Shown: positions 50,625-63,122, numbered from the stretch's first letter. The stretch: 64,000 nucleotides of DNA from Erigeron canadensis (GCF_010389155.1 NC_057766.1:35535516-35599515), one strand, 5' to 3'. Numbers and translations: made by a program. Notes: generated by a model not told the origin, from the sequence alone.

Positions 50625-51427
50625 TTATTATGTAAAATTGCTCACAAGTGCTTGTAAATTTGAAATCTAACCAATTTGGCATACGTGTTAATATTTTGGT
50701 CAAAAATATCGACAAAATTGTTGTACGGGTTGTTTTTGAATTGGATGATTCTAACCCACAAACCCGTTATCCTTTAACCCAAACACAACAATTTTGACAA
50801 CTTTTCTGTATAGCATTTACCAAAAAACATGTTAAACTGACATGAAATGACAATCTAACCATATTTTGTCTGAGTCATTATGATTGCCCGTTTTTCATTG
50901 GCTATTATCTCCTCAAAAAATATCATCCCCCACCACTCACCATATTCTAGACTTTACACCCAAAGGCCTAGTCACTAACTTTTAACTGGTTATTGCAACA
51001 GCAAATACAGAGGATCCAATCCCATACAATGTAATCTATATCTATATTTAGGTATATACATTCATCTCCAAAAACCACACATTTGAACTATAGTCACACA
51101 TACTAACTCATCTGGAAACTTAATAAGGAATTGTAATAACTTGTATTGAAATTGGACAAAAACAACAAAACAGTTAACTTGAACTTTGATTATTAATTTT
51201 TGCAGTTTATTGCCACGGGAAGTAGGCTGCTAAGGAACAAATAAAGCACACAAAAGATATGAAAAAAAGAAAGAAAAAAATGCACCCTTGTGACCAAACA
51301 GGCTGCAGATTATGAAAGTACTGAACTTGACTTACAACAATGTTTAGAAGAAGAAAAAAAAAAATAATGGTGGAATTGACATAGTTATCTCTGAAAAGAA
51401 AGTTTAGTTTTACCTATGGTCAGGAAC
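50625..51427. other. 3' flank of the F-box/kelch gene
   Basis: AT-rich DNA including the presumed 3' UTR of the minus-strand gene that stops at 51428. Nothing else recognised. Confidence 0.5.
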
Positions 51428-52567
51428 TCAGCAACCCATCACAGCACAATTGTAAACAAACACTCCAGAATGTTCTTTAACACCAAGAATTTTCCAATCC
51501 AAGATCCCATCTTTGACCCCTGATTTTGGACTCCAAGAATTGAGAACAATAGATTCACCTTCTGGACCCCTTTGACCACCGACTACTAGAAGCCGTTCCC
51601 CACAAGCCTTGAAGGCCAAGCCCCAACCGTTTGATGAATCAGCCCGAACAGGTAGTCGGCCCAAAACCTCCCACAAGTTCTTAACTTTGTCATATTTCTT
51701 AACCATATTGCTCGAATACTCGACTGCATATAACTCATCACTAACAACTGCAACAAGAGGAGGTGCTTGTGCAGCCCGGTTTACATTAGGGTACATCCCT
51801 TCTATTTTCCTCCATTTTTTAGTTTTAAGATCAAACTCCTCACCACAAGTTAATGAATCATTGGGACTTGTCATCCCTCCTATCACATAAAACTTTCCAT
51901 CCATGAAAAAACCAGAACATAATCTACGAGGCGAATGCATATTTGGCAACATTTCCCATTCCCCAGTTACAGAATCATACAATTCAGCAGACTTCAAGAT
52001 ATTCCCATTATGATCACTTCCTCCTGCAACAATAGCAATGGATCCAAGAGTCCCGGAGCCAAACAAACAACGAGAGTGATTCATTCCTTGGCATTTCACC
52101 CAATGCCGACGAACCAAACTATACTTCCATATAGCAAAATCAAAAAGCTCACGCCCGAAAACCAACAACTCACTTCCCACAGCTAAAGATTCTTTATCCG
52201 CATGATTAAAACACTCGTCACAAGGGATTTTCGGCAGTCTCATCCAATTCTTACTAATTGGATCAAACCCCTCCCACCCTCTAGGATCAGAGACCATATA
52301 CACCCAATGCTCAACTATCCCTAACTGTTTCCTTAATTCGTATAAATATCCGCTTTTCATAAGCGAATTAAAGCGCTTATTTAAAGACGATAAAGCGGCG
52401 TAATCAAATCTACATACCCAAGCTAGACATATTAAGGCAACATCATCATACATCCCAGGAACAAGAGAATCATATTGCTCTCCATTTTTCTTCATTATTT
52501 TTATTCCAACCTCATTATTTTCTTCCTCAAACAAATATTCTGAGAAAGAATTATTTATCTTTAACAT
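51428..52567 (-). CDS. F-box/kelch-repeat protein, SKIP11-like
   Basis: One uninterrupted frame of 379 aa. Such proteins act as substrate receptors of SCF ubiquitin ligases. An F-box-like region at about 33-75 starts [19 protein letters not shown] and ends near [16 protein letters not shown]. It is followed by [10 protein letters not shown] and by kelch repeats to about 340, with signatures [39 protein letters not shown] and [13 protein letters not shown]. The C-terminus [11 protein letters not shown] is typical of the SKIP11/At1g74510 group. I chose the ATG at 52567 (MLKINNSF) because an in-frame ATG at 52603 lies inside the likely 5' UTR intron, and because related proteins, as I recall them, begin ML..SF. 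The N-terminus is shorter than in those relatives. Being intronless in the coding part is normal for the group. Substrate unknown. Confidence 0.93.
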   Translation of the reverse strand: MLKINNSFSEYLFEEENNEVGIKIMKKNGEQYDSLVPGMYDDVALICLAWVCRFDYAALSSLNKRFNSLMKSGYLYELRKQLGIVEHWVYMVSDPRGWEGFDPISKNWMRLPKIPCDECFNHADKESLAVGSELLVFGRELFDFAIWKYSLVRRHWVKCQGMNHSRCLFGSGTLGSIAIVAGGSDHNGNILKSAELYDSVTGEWEMLPNMHSPRRLCSGFFMDGKFYVIGGMTSPNDSLTCGEEFDLKTKKWRKIEGMYPNVNRAAQAPPLVAVVSDELYAVEYSSNMVKKYDKVKNLWEVLGRLPVRADSSNGWGLAFKACGERLLVVGGQRGPEGESIVLNSWSPKSGVKDGILDWKILGVKEHSGVFVYNCAVMGC

Positions 52568-52588
52568 CTTTCTTGTAATATAATATAT

Positions 52589-52798
52589 CTGTATACCCCC
52601 CACAACAATTTATTTATTTATTTAATTTATTCAAATTATTCTTATTCATAATATGCCCATCAAATTATACCAGACATCAAAACACCTAAATTGATCAAAA
52701 ATCATCAAAAAGATCAAAACTTTACAATCAATTTCATAACTTTATGAATGAAAAAGACTGAAATGATAAAGCCCATGTTGAAATTATTGAGATCTCAC
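52589..52798 (-). other. probable 5' UTR intron of the F-box/kelch gene
   Basis: A minus-strand donor cacg|gtgagatc (exon ending at 52799) and an acceptor gtatacag (exon resuming at 52588) bracket 210 bp, 21 nt upstream of the chosen ATG. The leader before it has a GC-rich palindromic run, cggcgccggcgccggcg, near 52862-52879. Confidence 0.6.
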
Positions 52799-53026
52799 CG
52801 TGAAACCGTTTTTTATTTCAGAGTCGCCGGAGATTATTGAATTTTGGGATCTGGGTAATCACGGCGCCGGCGCCGGCGAATGGAAGAACCGTGAACATAC
52901 AAACATCTTGTTTGTGTGTCAAATAACTGTGTGTGTGAGAAAATAGAAAGAAAGAAATAAAGAGAGACAGATGAGATAAACTAGTTGCAAGAGAAAAAAG
53001 GACTGAAAGTGAAAATATCTGTGTTG

Positions 53027-53036
53027 CTATATATAC
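53027..53036 (-). promoter_or_regulatory. TATA and CCAAT candidates of the F-box/kelch gene
   Basis: The minus strand reads gtatatatag here, with ccaatagt just upstream at 53048-53041. The GA/CT-rich leader begins about 50-70 bp downstream. A plausible core promoter by motif only. Confidence 0.5.
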
Positions 53037-53048
53037 TTACACTATTGG

Positions 53049-53600
53049 TCCTTCTAGTATTGTTATGTTATCTTTATCATCATGAATCATGATAATGATA
53101 TACGGAATATTTTACACGTATATGTTTTGGCTACTTTCATTTCATGATTACAAATTTACAACAAATTTTATTTTATTTTTTAAGGCAAACTTATATTAAA
53201 ATTACAACTATTTTTTTATATAAATGCAGATACAAATCTAGAGTTAACCAATAAAACACATGGATTCACTTGAAATATTAACTGTCAAACTATAAAGATA
53301 ATGAAAATTAAGAATTTTTAAAACTGACCATAAAATATCTGGTTGAGTTGTATACTTATGTAAATCAAAAAAATCCATTATATATCACATATATTCGAGT
53401 CTGGATTAAAGTTTCAAAGTATATGAGGAAATAAAACGGAAATATACACCCAATATTTTTTCTTGTTGAAAATTTGATCTTAAATAGGTTTGACAATTTA
53501 ATATAACAACTTGGCTAACATACAACTACATGAGCAATTATTTTTATTATATTATACGATAAATAGTTTTGATTTGTTATCGGTAAACATTTGTCCATTG
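53049..53600. other. distal promoter region, nothing recognised
   Basis: AT-rich DNA upstream of the F-box/kelch gene, without identifiable elements until the SINE. Confidence 0.45.
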
Positions 53601-53614
53601 ATCTTGTGCCAACT

Positions 53615-53806
53615 GGTCAGAGACATGCCAGATTTTACCCAAGGTTTTGAGTTCGATCCTTAGGGATGACAAGTCCTGGGGTTTTTTCCTCCGAATACTT
53701 GTAACGGCCCATTGTCAACATCTCGTTGTCTAGGGTACGTGCAAAAATCACCATTATACCGTGGGATTTCCCTGATGTCGCATACAGACTGAATGTTGGA
53801 AAAAAA
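53615..53806 (+). mobile_element. tRNA-derived SINE, 192 bp
   Basis: A perfect 14-bp duplication, atcttgtgccaact, flanks it (53601-53614 and 53807-53820). The head has an A-box-like ggtcagagacatgcc and a clear B box gagttcgatcc (near 53650). The element ends in an A-rich tail, ggaaaaaaa. No coding capacity. Confidence 0.9.
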
Positions 53807-53820
53807 ATCTTGTGCCAACT

Positions 53821-55480
53821 ATTATGAAAGAGACTCAATAAAGGATTTTAAGTTTTATATTCTTTGCTATTTTGATTCTTGTATACTTTGCTTTGCAATT
53901 CTGTTCTTCTCACTTGATATCATACTCGACACTACTCCACTAGGACCTGTTACAATGCATCTATACCAAGGAACTAAAATCAATCAATTTTAAACCATGC
54001 ATATTTAATTAGTTGAAAAGGAAGTTGTAAATTCCTCCTAAACCATCATTTTAGTTGCGTTTTGTCCTAAACCACAATGTATGTAAATATTATCATCAAA
54101 TATCTATAATCATGACGCTCGTTATACAGTTATACAACCATGGTGATCAATGAACTTGTCACCCCATAGTTATTGACATAGCACAAAGCCAAATTTGTTC
54201 CACCAGTTCAACCAAAATTTTCATTGGCAAAATATTGATTCGATGACTACTACATCTTCATGGCGTGGTCTGATTGAAACTTTTATTATCGTGGCTTGGT
54301 GGAGTAATTAACAGAATTGAATACATTCTCAAGCATTTTGTCCTTTATAACAGAATTGAATACATTCTCGGCTTGTTTTAAGCTACATAGTTTATCAAGT
54401 TATAAAAATGGGATTTTTTAAAAATTGTCGATTTGTCCCCAAGGCAATGATTTAGTCTTCTCTATTTATGGATAGTATTCCTCAATTAATAATTAATATT
54501 TTAAAATTAATTTTAGCATTAAGTTACCTAATTAAAATGACACTAATTGGTAGGATACTCAAGGCATGTGATCGATCATATCGTTTATGTAATGTCTCAT
54601 ACCACACAGATTTTTTTTCTTGATTCTTTAACTAGCATACTTTTTGTCAAAAACATATTGATATTTTTCATTTTGCAAATAAGCATGGACCGAAGGAAGA
54701 ACCACAATTTCATATTGTGACATAAAGACTCGTTAGAATTCTATGTAATGCTCCTTTTGATTATTTAGATCTTTGAAATGAAACTTAAAGACTCGTTAGA
54801 ATTCTATGTAATGTGGTATCACATGTTTTATAAATTTGCTACTGCGGAGTATTTAGTGATCATGATAAATTTGTATTTGAACAAGCATACGATCAAAGGC
54901 GGGAATATTAATTTTAGCATATTAATATAAATTTGCTACTGCGTAGTTTGTATAAGCTTAGTATATTATGCCTTTAATATTAATTTTAGCTTCACCAATA
55001 AATTAATGCAAGAATTTATGTTTGAATATTAAACATTTCAACTGATGAATTAAATGGTACATAAATTAATGTTAGATATAATGTTAAAATTAATGATAAG
55101 AAATACTAACCATGAATAGAAAACTAAACCATTGCTTTGGGGGCAATGTTTAGTAAATCCTTATAAAAATTATACACTTGCAATAGGCGGGAAGCAGGGT
55201 GGAAAGAGCGGTGTCCGAGTTGCTCACCACCTTTTATTGATTTTTTTTTCTTTTGTCTTTTCTTGTTTTTTGTCTTTAATTGAGTGGGGAGGGTGGTAAG
55301 GGAAAAGGCGGGGAAGAGTAAAAAAAGTGGGGAGAGATGGGGAGGTACTCCCTCCACCTTAATTGGATATATTCCCAGATATGCATTTTACGCTATAAAA
55401 AATTTAATTGGCTAATGTCATGACGTGTTTCACGCTACATCGATCGTCTACTTTTAAATGTTATATATCTTCAATCTTAA
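53821..55480. other. gene-free interval with short direct repeats
   Basis: No gene. Short direct repeats: cagaattgaatacattctc at about 54311 and 54350, and gactcgttagaattctatgt at about 54727 and 54788. At 55349 a lone ctccctccacctt suggests one end of a decayed Stowaway-like MITE. Confidence 0.45.
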
Positions 55481-55485
55481 TCTTA

Positions 55486-56513
55486 TCTTAATATATACTA
55501 AAAGACAACTGACCTAATCTCAATTGATCAACCACAACCTTCAATTTATCAAAATTAATTAAACCAACACATGTCTAAATTAATTTACACATTTTGATTT
55601 TTCATCACCAATTTATATTTTAACTCAATTTAAAGATAACTAATATTTTAATCATAATATATATTTAATAACAAAATATAGTTAAAAGTTAAAGCTGTTA
55701 CAACATTTAGATTGATACAAATTAATATTTATATCAATATTTAATTTTGTAGTCTTAATTGTAATCAAACTAATTGTAATATTGTTGTTATTAGTAATTG
55801 TAATGAGATTATAATTAGGATACTCACTGTTTTTATTAATAAATGGAATCAAACTATATTTTGAGTATAGATTTTTCTTATATAAATTGAACCCTACAAA
55901 TAAAATCACAACACACGAAATTATTAAAAATCCCACGAGTCACGAACCAGCTGCTACTTTGGTTGTTCTTAACAACCATGGGTAATAAAAATAAGATTAT
56001 TTTTATTGATAACTAATATTTTAATCATAATATATATTTAAAAACAAAATATAGTTAAAAGTTAAAGCTGTTACAACATTTAGATTGATACAAATTAATA
56101 TTTATATCAATATTTAATTTTGTAGTCTTAATTGTAATCAAACTAATTGTAATATTGTTGTTATTAGTGATTGTAATGAGACTATAATTAGGATACTCAC
56201 TGTTTTTATTAATAAATGGAATCAAACTATATTTTGAGTATAGATTCTTCTTATATAAATTGAACCCTACAAATAAAATCACAACACACGAAATCATTGA
56301 AAACCCCACGAGTCACGAACCAGCTGCTACTTTGGTTGTTCTTAACAACCATGGGTAATAAAAATAAGATTATTTAGCATTCAGTATTACATCTCAATAT
56401 CTGAATCAAGTATATTTTTACATTTAACGTATATGTATTTTTTTTTCCATATATTAATTATTATATTGATAATGTTGTAAAGCACGTATATTTGGCATGG
56501 GTCTAAATTATAG
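55486..56513 (+). mobile_element. Helitron-like copy with internal tandem duplication
   Basis: The 5' end tcttaatatatactaaaaga matches the 48038 copy, and the first 14 bases match the 1.09-kb Helitrons. The 3' end decays as gggtctaaattatag, where the better-preserved family has gggtctaaaatctag. The interior carries a 373-bp tandem duplication (55635-56377). Confidence 0.7.
55635..56377. repeat. 373-bp tandem duplication, two units
   Basis: Units 55635-56007 and 56008-56377 both start gataactaatattttaatc and end near aaaataagattattt. They differ at only a handful of positions by eye, so the duplication is young. Each holds an 84-codon minus-strand frame with a hydrophobic start. I take the frame as incidental because it lies in repeat DNA and is AT-rich. 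Confidence 0.9.
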
Positions 56514-57462
56514 TTTTGGATTGGAACTAAATACACATTTAAAACTTGATACATTCAATATAGTTTTAAAAATTTTACATTTTTACTGTGACTACTTTTA
56601 GTTTAATATATTTTTATATACATAAAAACATGATAAACTTCTATAATATGTTAACTCTAATTAAAACCGTGAATTTATAATAAGATTAAATTAAATGATT
56701 TATGTACAATAGATGAGCCTCACATAAAATGTTATTCCCCATAGTATTGGTATATTTTGAAAACTACCTTGCATGGTTTTTAAGATAAGCATATGAAAAA
56801 ACGAACAAAAGATGTACACACATATGTGCATTATTTGAATAGCTTCACGTTAAAGCTTCAATATTCTCTCACTTGTCAATTGTCACCCTCTTTAAACCAC
56901 GTACGAGTGAGTTATAGTTGAACCTATATCTTGACAAAAACGCGTACGACCTCGATCAGATGCTTTCTTGGCATTAGTTATTGTCCACCCCACTAAAATA
57001 ACAGGCTCACACAATGAGGTATCGTTGGAAGCCCAGTTGTGAACCTAAAGCCTGTAATCTTGACAAATTCACTCCATATTATTATAATAAGTATATATAT
57101 AAATGTAATGTAATAGATGAAAAGATCAAATATCAATTCCGAAAAAAACATTTTAAAGATGTTTTAATGCTAATTAACTCATTGGAAATGCATCGACTAC
57201 TATTTACAAGTTACATAAAAATTATGAGTGGGGTTGTGCAAAATTTCCCAACTACCGATCCCACTAGCGAAAAATAATAACGAATTACAAATGAGATCAA
57301 GATCGGGATTGATATCTATTTTTAGTTCCGGGATATGTACCGGAAAAATATTGGGAATACTAGTATGGTATCGTACTATCGATATTGGTCAAATTCATAT
57401 GAGGTCCATATAAGTATAATATTTTGATGACTTTTAGGACAAATGTCATCAATACTAGGACA
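56514..57462. other. gene-free interval, nothing recognised
   Basis: AT-rich DNA. The two frames at 57014-57413 have no recognisable protein. Confidence 0.45.
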
Positions 57463-57819
57463 CATTACAAATAATATTATATTTATTCACACTTTTAGTT
57501 ATCATAAATAAATTAAAAAATTTGTCACGTTTTTATGTGTGTAAAAATTGTAGATATAAAAATGTGTAAAAATTTATTCACACTAAATGTTGTGGTTTTT
57601 TAAAAGTTCACACTTTTTAGTATAGACTTTCATAATTAATTTGTAACACCTCATTTGTCCACACTAAAAATGTAAACTTTTAGTTCTACACTTTTTAGTG
57701 TGGATAAATTTCTATACACTTTTAGTTCTATATATTATTACACACATAAAAGCGTGACAAAAATTTTAATTTTTTCACACTAACTAAAGGTGTGGACAAA
57801 TGCAACATTATTTGTAGTG
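57463..57819. mobile_element. CACTA-derived MITE, 357 bp
   Basis: The left end cattacaaataatattatat and the reversed right end cactacaaataatgttgcat are imperfect terminal inverted repeats of about 30 bp. A 3-bp duplication, aca, flanks both sides (57460-57462 and 57820-57822). CACTA ends plus a 3-bp duplication indicate an En/Spm derivative. A truncated relative is at 1815-1909. Confidence 0.85.
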
Positions 57820-59378
57820 ACATAACAATACCAGTCTTACGTACCGTCTTAAAATCTGAGAGAATTAAAACGCGTATGCATTTAATATAAAGTTTTAAGT
57901 ATAAATGCATACAATTGGAAAACACGTAATGATATTAAAGATTGATATAATTTACAATCGATATAATTTTTTCCCAACCATTATCAAATGGTGTAGTGGG
58001 AAAAAGTCTCGTTTCTTCATAAAAAAAATCCTAAGTTAAAATCTTACATTAGACATATTTGGGATATCTATGTATTTAATTTCTATTCTATGGTTAAGAT
58101 ATCTTAAGTAAGTTTTTTCGTCTAGATGATAAGAATCTCAACGTATGTTGCACCTATGATATTCGCGAGTAGTACTAACTTTTTTTTATAAAAATAAAAA
58201 AAAATCTTTTTTTCTATGACTATGTTTGGCACAAGCTTTTCAAGAGTTTTAATTTTCTATTTTAAACTAAATACTCCTAAAGTGTTAAAAGTTTTGTTCG
58301 GATGCAACTAGCTTTAGCTTTTATTTGAAAAGAAAATCTCCAAAATGAAACGCTCACGAGCTTTACCTTTTCGATGTAGCTTTTATTCTTTAAAAGTTAC
58401 ATAAATACCTCTTGAAATTGAAGTTGCAGCTACAGCTATTATACCAAACACTTTTAAAAAATAAAAGCTCCAGCTAACAGCTTTGTTTAAAAGTTACAGC
58501 TCCAACTACAAGATACAACTAATTTTGCCACACCCCATATATTATCAAGCAAAGTGTTTCAAAAACTTGCAACTTAAATTTACTTTTTTATATCTGATGT
58601 TATAATAGGACAGACTCGGTACACCATTTGATTTATGTTATACACCAACGTAGGATACTACACATTTAACTAGGTCAATACGTTAGAGTTTCATGGCTGT
58701 TGTAATCTTTTTTATAGACCATAGTAGTAACTCAGTGTGACTTGTGAGTAACAATTTTTGCGTAAAAAACTCTTTTATATATATAAAAATGAAATTGATA
58801 CTTTCATCAAGAGTACTTGGGCCCGGGAGGTGTTATTCACTTATTTAGTTATTTGTGCTATTGACTTCTAATAAGGTCCTTTTCAGAATATGTATAAGGC
58901 CCTCCACACAATTACTAAAAGCATAAATTTGGAGTATAATAAAGGTAAATTATTTAAAGATTGTTTGGAAATTCCATCCTTTTAATTAACTTCCAAACAA
59001 GTTTGGTTATGATTTTGGATTCCGCTAGAATGTTTAATATCCACAAACTAAAGAGTTATTAGACCAATCCATTAGTTAGGATATCACAGTAGACACTTTA
59101 TTTAACTATTAAGAATTTAGTATTTCGATCGATACAAAATAAATATATTTTTAAACCAAAGAAATACGTCCATGAAAAGCTGGAAGCAAGCCAGCCACCG
59201 TATAGTCCACACTCCACACGAATGCATGCTAGCATAGTAGGATGGACTAAACATTTTGGGCTTATGAGGATCATTTCCACAAATTAAAGCCCATATGTTA
59301 AATTATAAAAATGAGCCCACTTTTCGTCAATGATTTTTTTTTTTTTTTTTATAGAAAATCAAAAGCTTACATCCATAA
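57820..59378. other. gene-free interval with two possible elements
   Basis: At about 57988-58060 ggtgtagtgggaaaaagtct and a weak B box suggest a decayed SINE. At 58225-58540 gtttggcacaagctttt at the left and several inverted agcttt/aaagct words, with accaaacac near 58443, suggest a palindromic MITE. Neither has firm boundaries. Confidence 0.35.
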
Positions 59379-59675
59379 TCTATCTACCAATAAACTAAAA
59401 CAGAATTGACATATTCTTGAAACGACACGTGGCGTAATCCTTGATCGACACATGTCCTTTTAATTAATTTATTTTGTTAAATTAGTTTTTTAGTTGTATA
59501 TAAATTCAAATTAGTTTTTTTAGTTGTATATAAGTTCAATTTCCCTATTAGATTTAAAATTATACTCTACTCTTGGTTTTATTAATACAAAATACATTAT
59601 AACCTTATTTGATTAATCGTTTTCTCATTAATAAATTGTCTCTTTTTATTTGTCAATTCTTCAACTCCTATTACT

Positions 59676-59710
<35 letters not shown>

Positions 59711-60011
59711 GTTATTAACATGAAGACTTCAAAAATCAAGTTTACGATCCGAAATCATAAGACTATTTGCCATCATCTACTATGCTTACAAGTTCCGATT
59801 TTGATGGTGCTTTTAAAAATTTAAGGTTAATTCAAAATTCTAACTAAACATATATTATATTTATCATTAATGTATATTATAATTTAGCTTTGATCATCAA
59901 TTACCTTAACCACAATTTATTTCATACTTATGAATCATGTATGAGACATATTCTAAATTCTTTATGATACATCTTTATAGCTACCGTACATTGTACGGGT
60001 ATTATAACTAG
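59379..60011 (+). mobile_element. non-autonomous Helitron, 633 bp
   Basis: The 5' end is TC (tctatctaccaataaac) after an A. The 3' end is CTAG at 60008-60011 before a T. The hairpin ccgtaca-tt-gtacgg lies about 10 nt before CTAG. It contains an (AAT)n run at about 59679-59709. No coding capacity. Confidence 0.85.
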
Positions 60012-61227
60012 TAATATAAAAAAGGAGGTTGAGGGTACATTTGACACCCCTAATCCCCCTCCTTGAGTCTAATTCTCCCTCCTTATTAATTCTCTAATTT
60101 TTTAATATTTATTTAATATTTAGGCCGACCTTTTATATCCCAAAAATTATTATTATATAATTCTTATCTATTATCTATATCTATATATATACAACATAGA
60201 AAAAACCATCACATATTCTACATAAAAAAAACAAACGTACGACAACCAAAAAAAAAAAAAACTACATCGACTACAAGATGATTTTTCTTTTTATATGTTT
60301 TACTAATAATCATAATTAATCATTATTACTTAACATTAATTCTTATGTTATTGTTATTATTTTATTTTTTAATTTAGTTTGTTGTCTATTATAAATTCGT
60401 TATGGCTTCTTCTTAAACAACAAAAAATAAGACAACATTAGTTCATCTTGAAGATCTTAAGCCAACACATGTTAACCATCATCTACGACTCCGTGTTGTG
60501 CATGTATGAACTGTTTCGGAGTGGAACAACCCAAAGAAAATCAAAACGTTTGGGATGGTTTTTGTTGATGAATTGATATGTATTTTTCAAATTATATAGT
60601 TTACACTTTTAGAGTATAAGAAACTGTAAATTTTTTATTTAACTAAAGTTGAAAAAAAAGGGTAAACTGGACTCAATATTTATATGGATTCAATTTTCGT
60701 ATGTTTTTTCTTTAGCTTTTGTATTTTAAAATATAGGAAACTGTAAATGTTTTATTTAACTAGACTTGAAAAAAAAGGTAAACTAGACTCAATATTTATA
60801 AACATATTTAATATACTACGAATTATAAACATATTTAATATACTGTGACGATTTTAACTTCACATAAGTCATTTACTCCATATAGTTCATGCTACGAAAT
60901 CTTTATTTTTGAATACATGTTTTCAATTAGTTTATTTCCGTTCTAATTATAAACATGTTTTCTGATATTTTAACTTTTTGCCTTAATTTTATCGTTTTAT
61001 GTTTTATGTTTTGTTATTTTAATTTTATTCTGTATCTATTTAATATACTTGAATTCTATTTTTTTAGCTTTGATTGATAAATTTTGAGACTACATGTCTA
61101 TCGGACGGGTTTGAGCACTAGTAATGTAATATATACAATTTTTTAATAAAGGCATAATACACTCCAGGGTTAATAACGGAAAAAACAACCAAACTGCTAC
61201 AACCTCCTTCTGTGTAGTCAATTGCAT
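60012..61227. other. repeat DNA with a possible further Helitron 3' end
   Basis: A direct repeat with aggaaactgtaaat-type words and actcaatatttata occurs at 60615-60686 and again at 60732-60803. At 61118-61121 CTAG followed by T, preceded by tctatcggacgggtttgagca, resembles a Helitron end with a weak hairpin. Its 5' end was not found. Confidence 0.4.
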
Positions 61228-62028
61228 CAGTGGCGAAACCAGGTTTTTAGGTCAGGGTGTGCCAAATTATCAATCAAACACAAACAAATGCCAACAAGGT
61301 CGGTCCTGAAAACCCACATGCCTTGGGCGAGATGGTCAAAAATATATTTATATCAAACGGTTTAATTAACGATATGGTATTCATAAGAATTTGAAACCGG
61401 GTAAAAAACAAAAACACTATAAGAATTCATTAACTTTAAATGTAATAATATCGACATATTTCAAAGATCACCAATTAAAAAGCTTAATAAAGTAAACCTT
61501 GAAAGCTCTATTTAATTCTAAATTGTAAATAGTTTCATTAAAAGTTAAATGACCTGTAACTAAGTATTAAACGCTTAAAAGATACGTAGTAAATTGATTT
61601 GCATAAACAAAATAGATTTTTGATTACCCAAAAAAAATATAAAAAAAATACTGAACCATGTCAACAAAAAGTTATAAGAGCAATGGTAATTCAAATCATA
61701 TTTGTGTAAGGATTAAATATACATCATTACATCAACGCAGTTTATGATTCAAAATGAATATGGTTATAAAAGTGCTTTTCGTAAAACTTACCAAGATTTC
61801 ATTTAGAAGTCACAATAGCTAATCGATTACTATTATTAGTGCTTTTGTGCTTGACATAGTTACTTTTTAGTTTTTACCTTTTTCTCCTTTAAGAGTTTTG
61901 TTAATCAGGTTGGGTCATAGTCATTTCCCATTTACTACATAGATACATTTAAAAAGTAAAACACACTGGTACGAAGATTTTCAGGGTGGGCCTTGGCCCA
62001 TCTAATTCTCAACGTGGCTCCGCCACTG
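61228..62028. mobile_element. non-autonomous hAT element, 801 bp
   Basis: The left end cagtggcgaaaccagg and the reversed right end cagtggcggagccacg are terminal inverted repeats. A perfect 8-bp duplication, aattgcat, flanks it (61220-61227 and 62029-62036). No transposase. An internal aaggtcggtcctgaaaaccc near 61298 resembles the terminus of another hAT family, perhaps a nested relic. Confidence 0.92.
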
Positions 62029-62036
62029 AATTGCAT

Positions 62037-62747
62037 GGATGATATTCCTCTTTTTAATTTTTTTCTTTTTTCCTAAACAAAATGGTTGATTCAAATAAAC
62101 TTTAGTGATTGAGCGTACTTCATTGAAGAAAATGTTAAACTAGTTGACTCGATTGGTTTGTTGGTACAAATTCGTCCCAATCCCTGGTAATCTAGCTTTT
62201 TTTTCCCCTCAGTCTCTTACCTCATTTAATTAATTTTTTTCCCCACGAGCCTTCATAACTGTTAAAAGGTTCACGTCAAAGATCAAATTTGTGATTTCTA
62301 TTTTAGAACTTACAAATGCACATTTTTTTTTTTAAAGGTGTGGATCATTTGCTCGCAACAAGGGATGTAACTTATAAAACTCTGACCAGAACTCAAACCT
62401 GCTTCACTGTAGGACTTTATTATCAAAATTCTTTCAAATGTCTTTCCCATGTCTCGAGACCTACAGTATGTACAGTTAATGCTCAATCACTGAATTATAA
62501 TGAAAAGTACACTTACAAACGGATCTTCATCCTAGTTAAGAGTATTTTCAGTCGTCCAAGTTTTTTTTTTTTTGTTTAATTAAAACTATCCTAAAAAGAA
62601 AGCATTAGCAATTTATTTCTAATATTTTAATTTTATTTTATTATAGTATGTGACCCCACTTTGATAACTTATTTGTTTCATGCCTTTCTAAGTAAATTTA
62701 GATACCCGACCCTATCTCCCTTTCTTTCTTCTTCTATTTTTTATTTT

Positions 62748-62783
<36 letters not shown>

Positions 62784-63122
62784 TTTATTTTTATTTTTAT
62801 TTTTATTTTTACTTTTTCTTCTACTCATCATTTAAGTAATTGTGTGTTTAATTCCAATTCAAACTACAACAAAGCATAACTAAATTTCATCTAAAATAAA
62901 CACTATTCATAACTTTTGTATTATACTTATCAATTATCATCATAAATAATTTTCTAAAACAAACAAATAAATAGTTGATTCTTAATTAAATTGATGTTAC
63001 ATCATTTTGAGCTTTGATTAACATAGAGAGATTACCAACTTGCATTATATTTAAACATTTTTTTAACATTAAACTTTTATTAATATTCAAAAGGTTTATA
63101 AGAGTAAGCAACTTCACTACTT
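62037..63122. other. gene-free interval with microsatellites
   Basis: A (TTA)n then (TTTTTA)n tract spans about 62746-62812. No gene is supported; frames across it are low complexity. Confidence 0.5.

Noticed and set aside
51609..52186. Plus-strand frames over the F-box/kelch gene
   Set aside because: They are shadows of the well-supported minus-strand coding frame.
55682..56309. Paired 84-aa minus-strand frames with hydrophobic starts
   Set aside because: Identical frames arise from the 373-bp duplication inside a Helitron-like element. AT-rich composition and no recognisable domain make a gene unlikely.
62661..62879. Open frame with long Ile/Phe run
   Set aside because: It is the translation of (TTA)n and (TTTTTA)n microsatellites.
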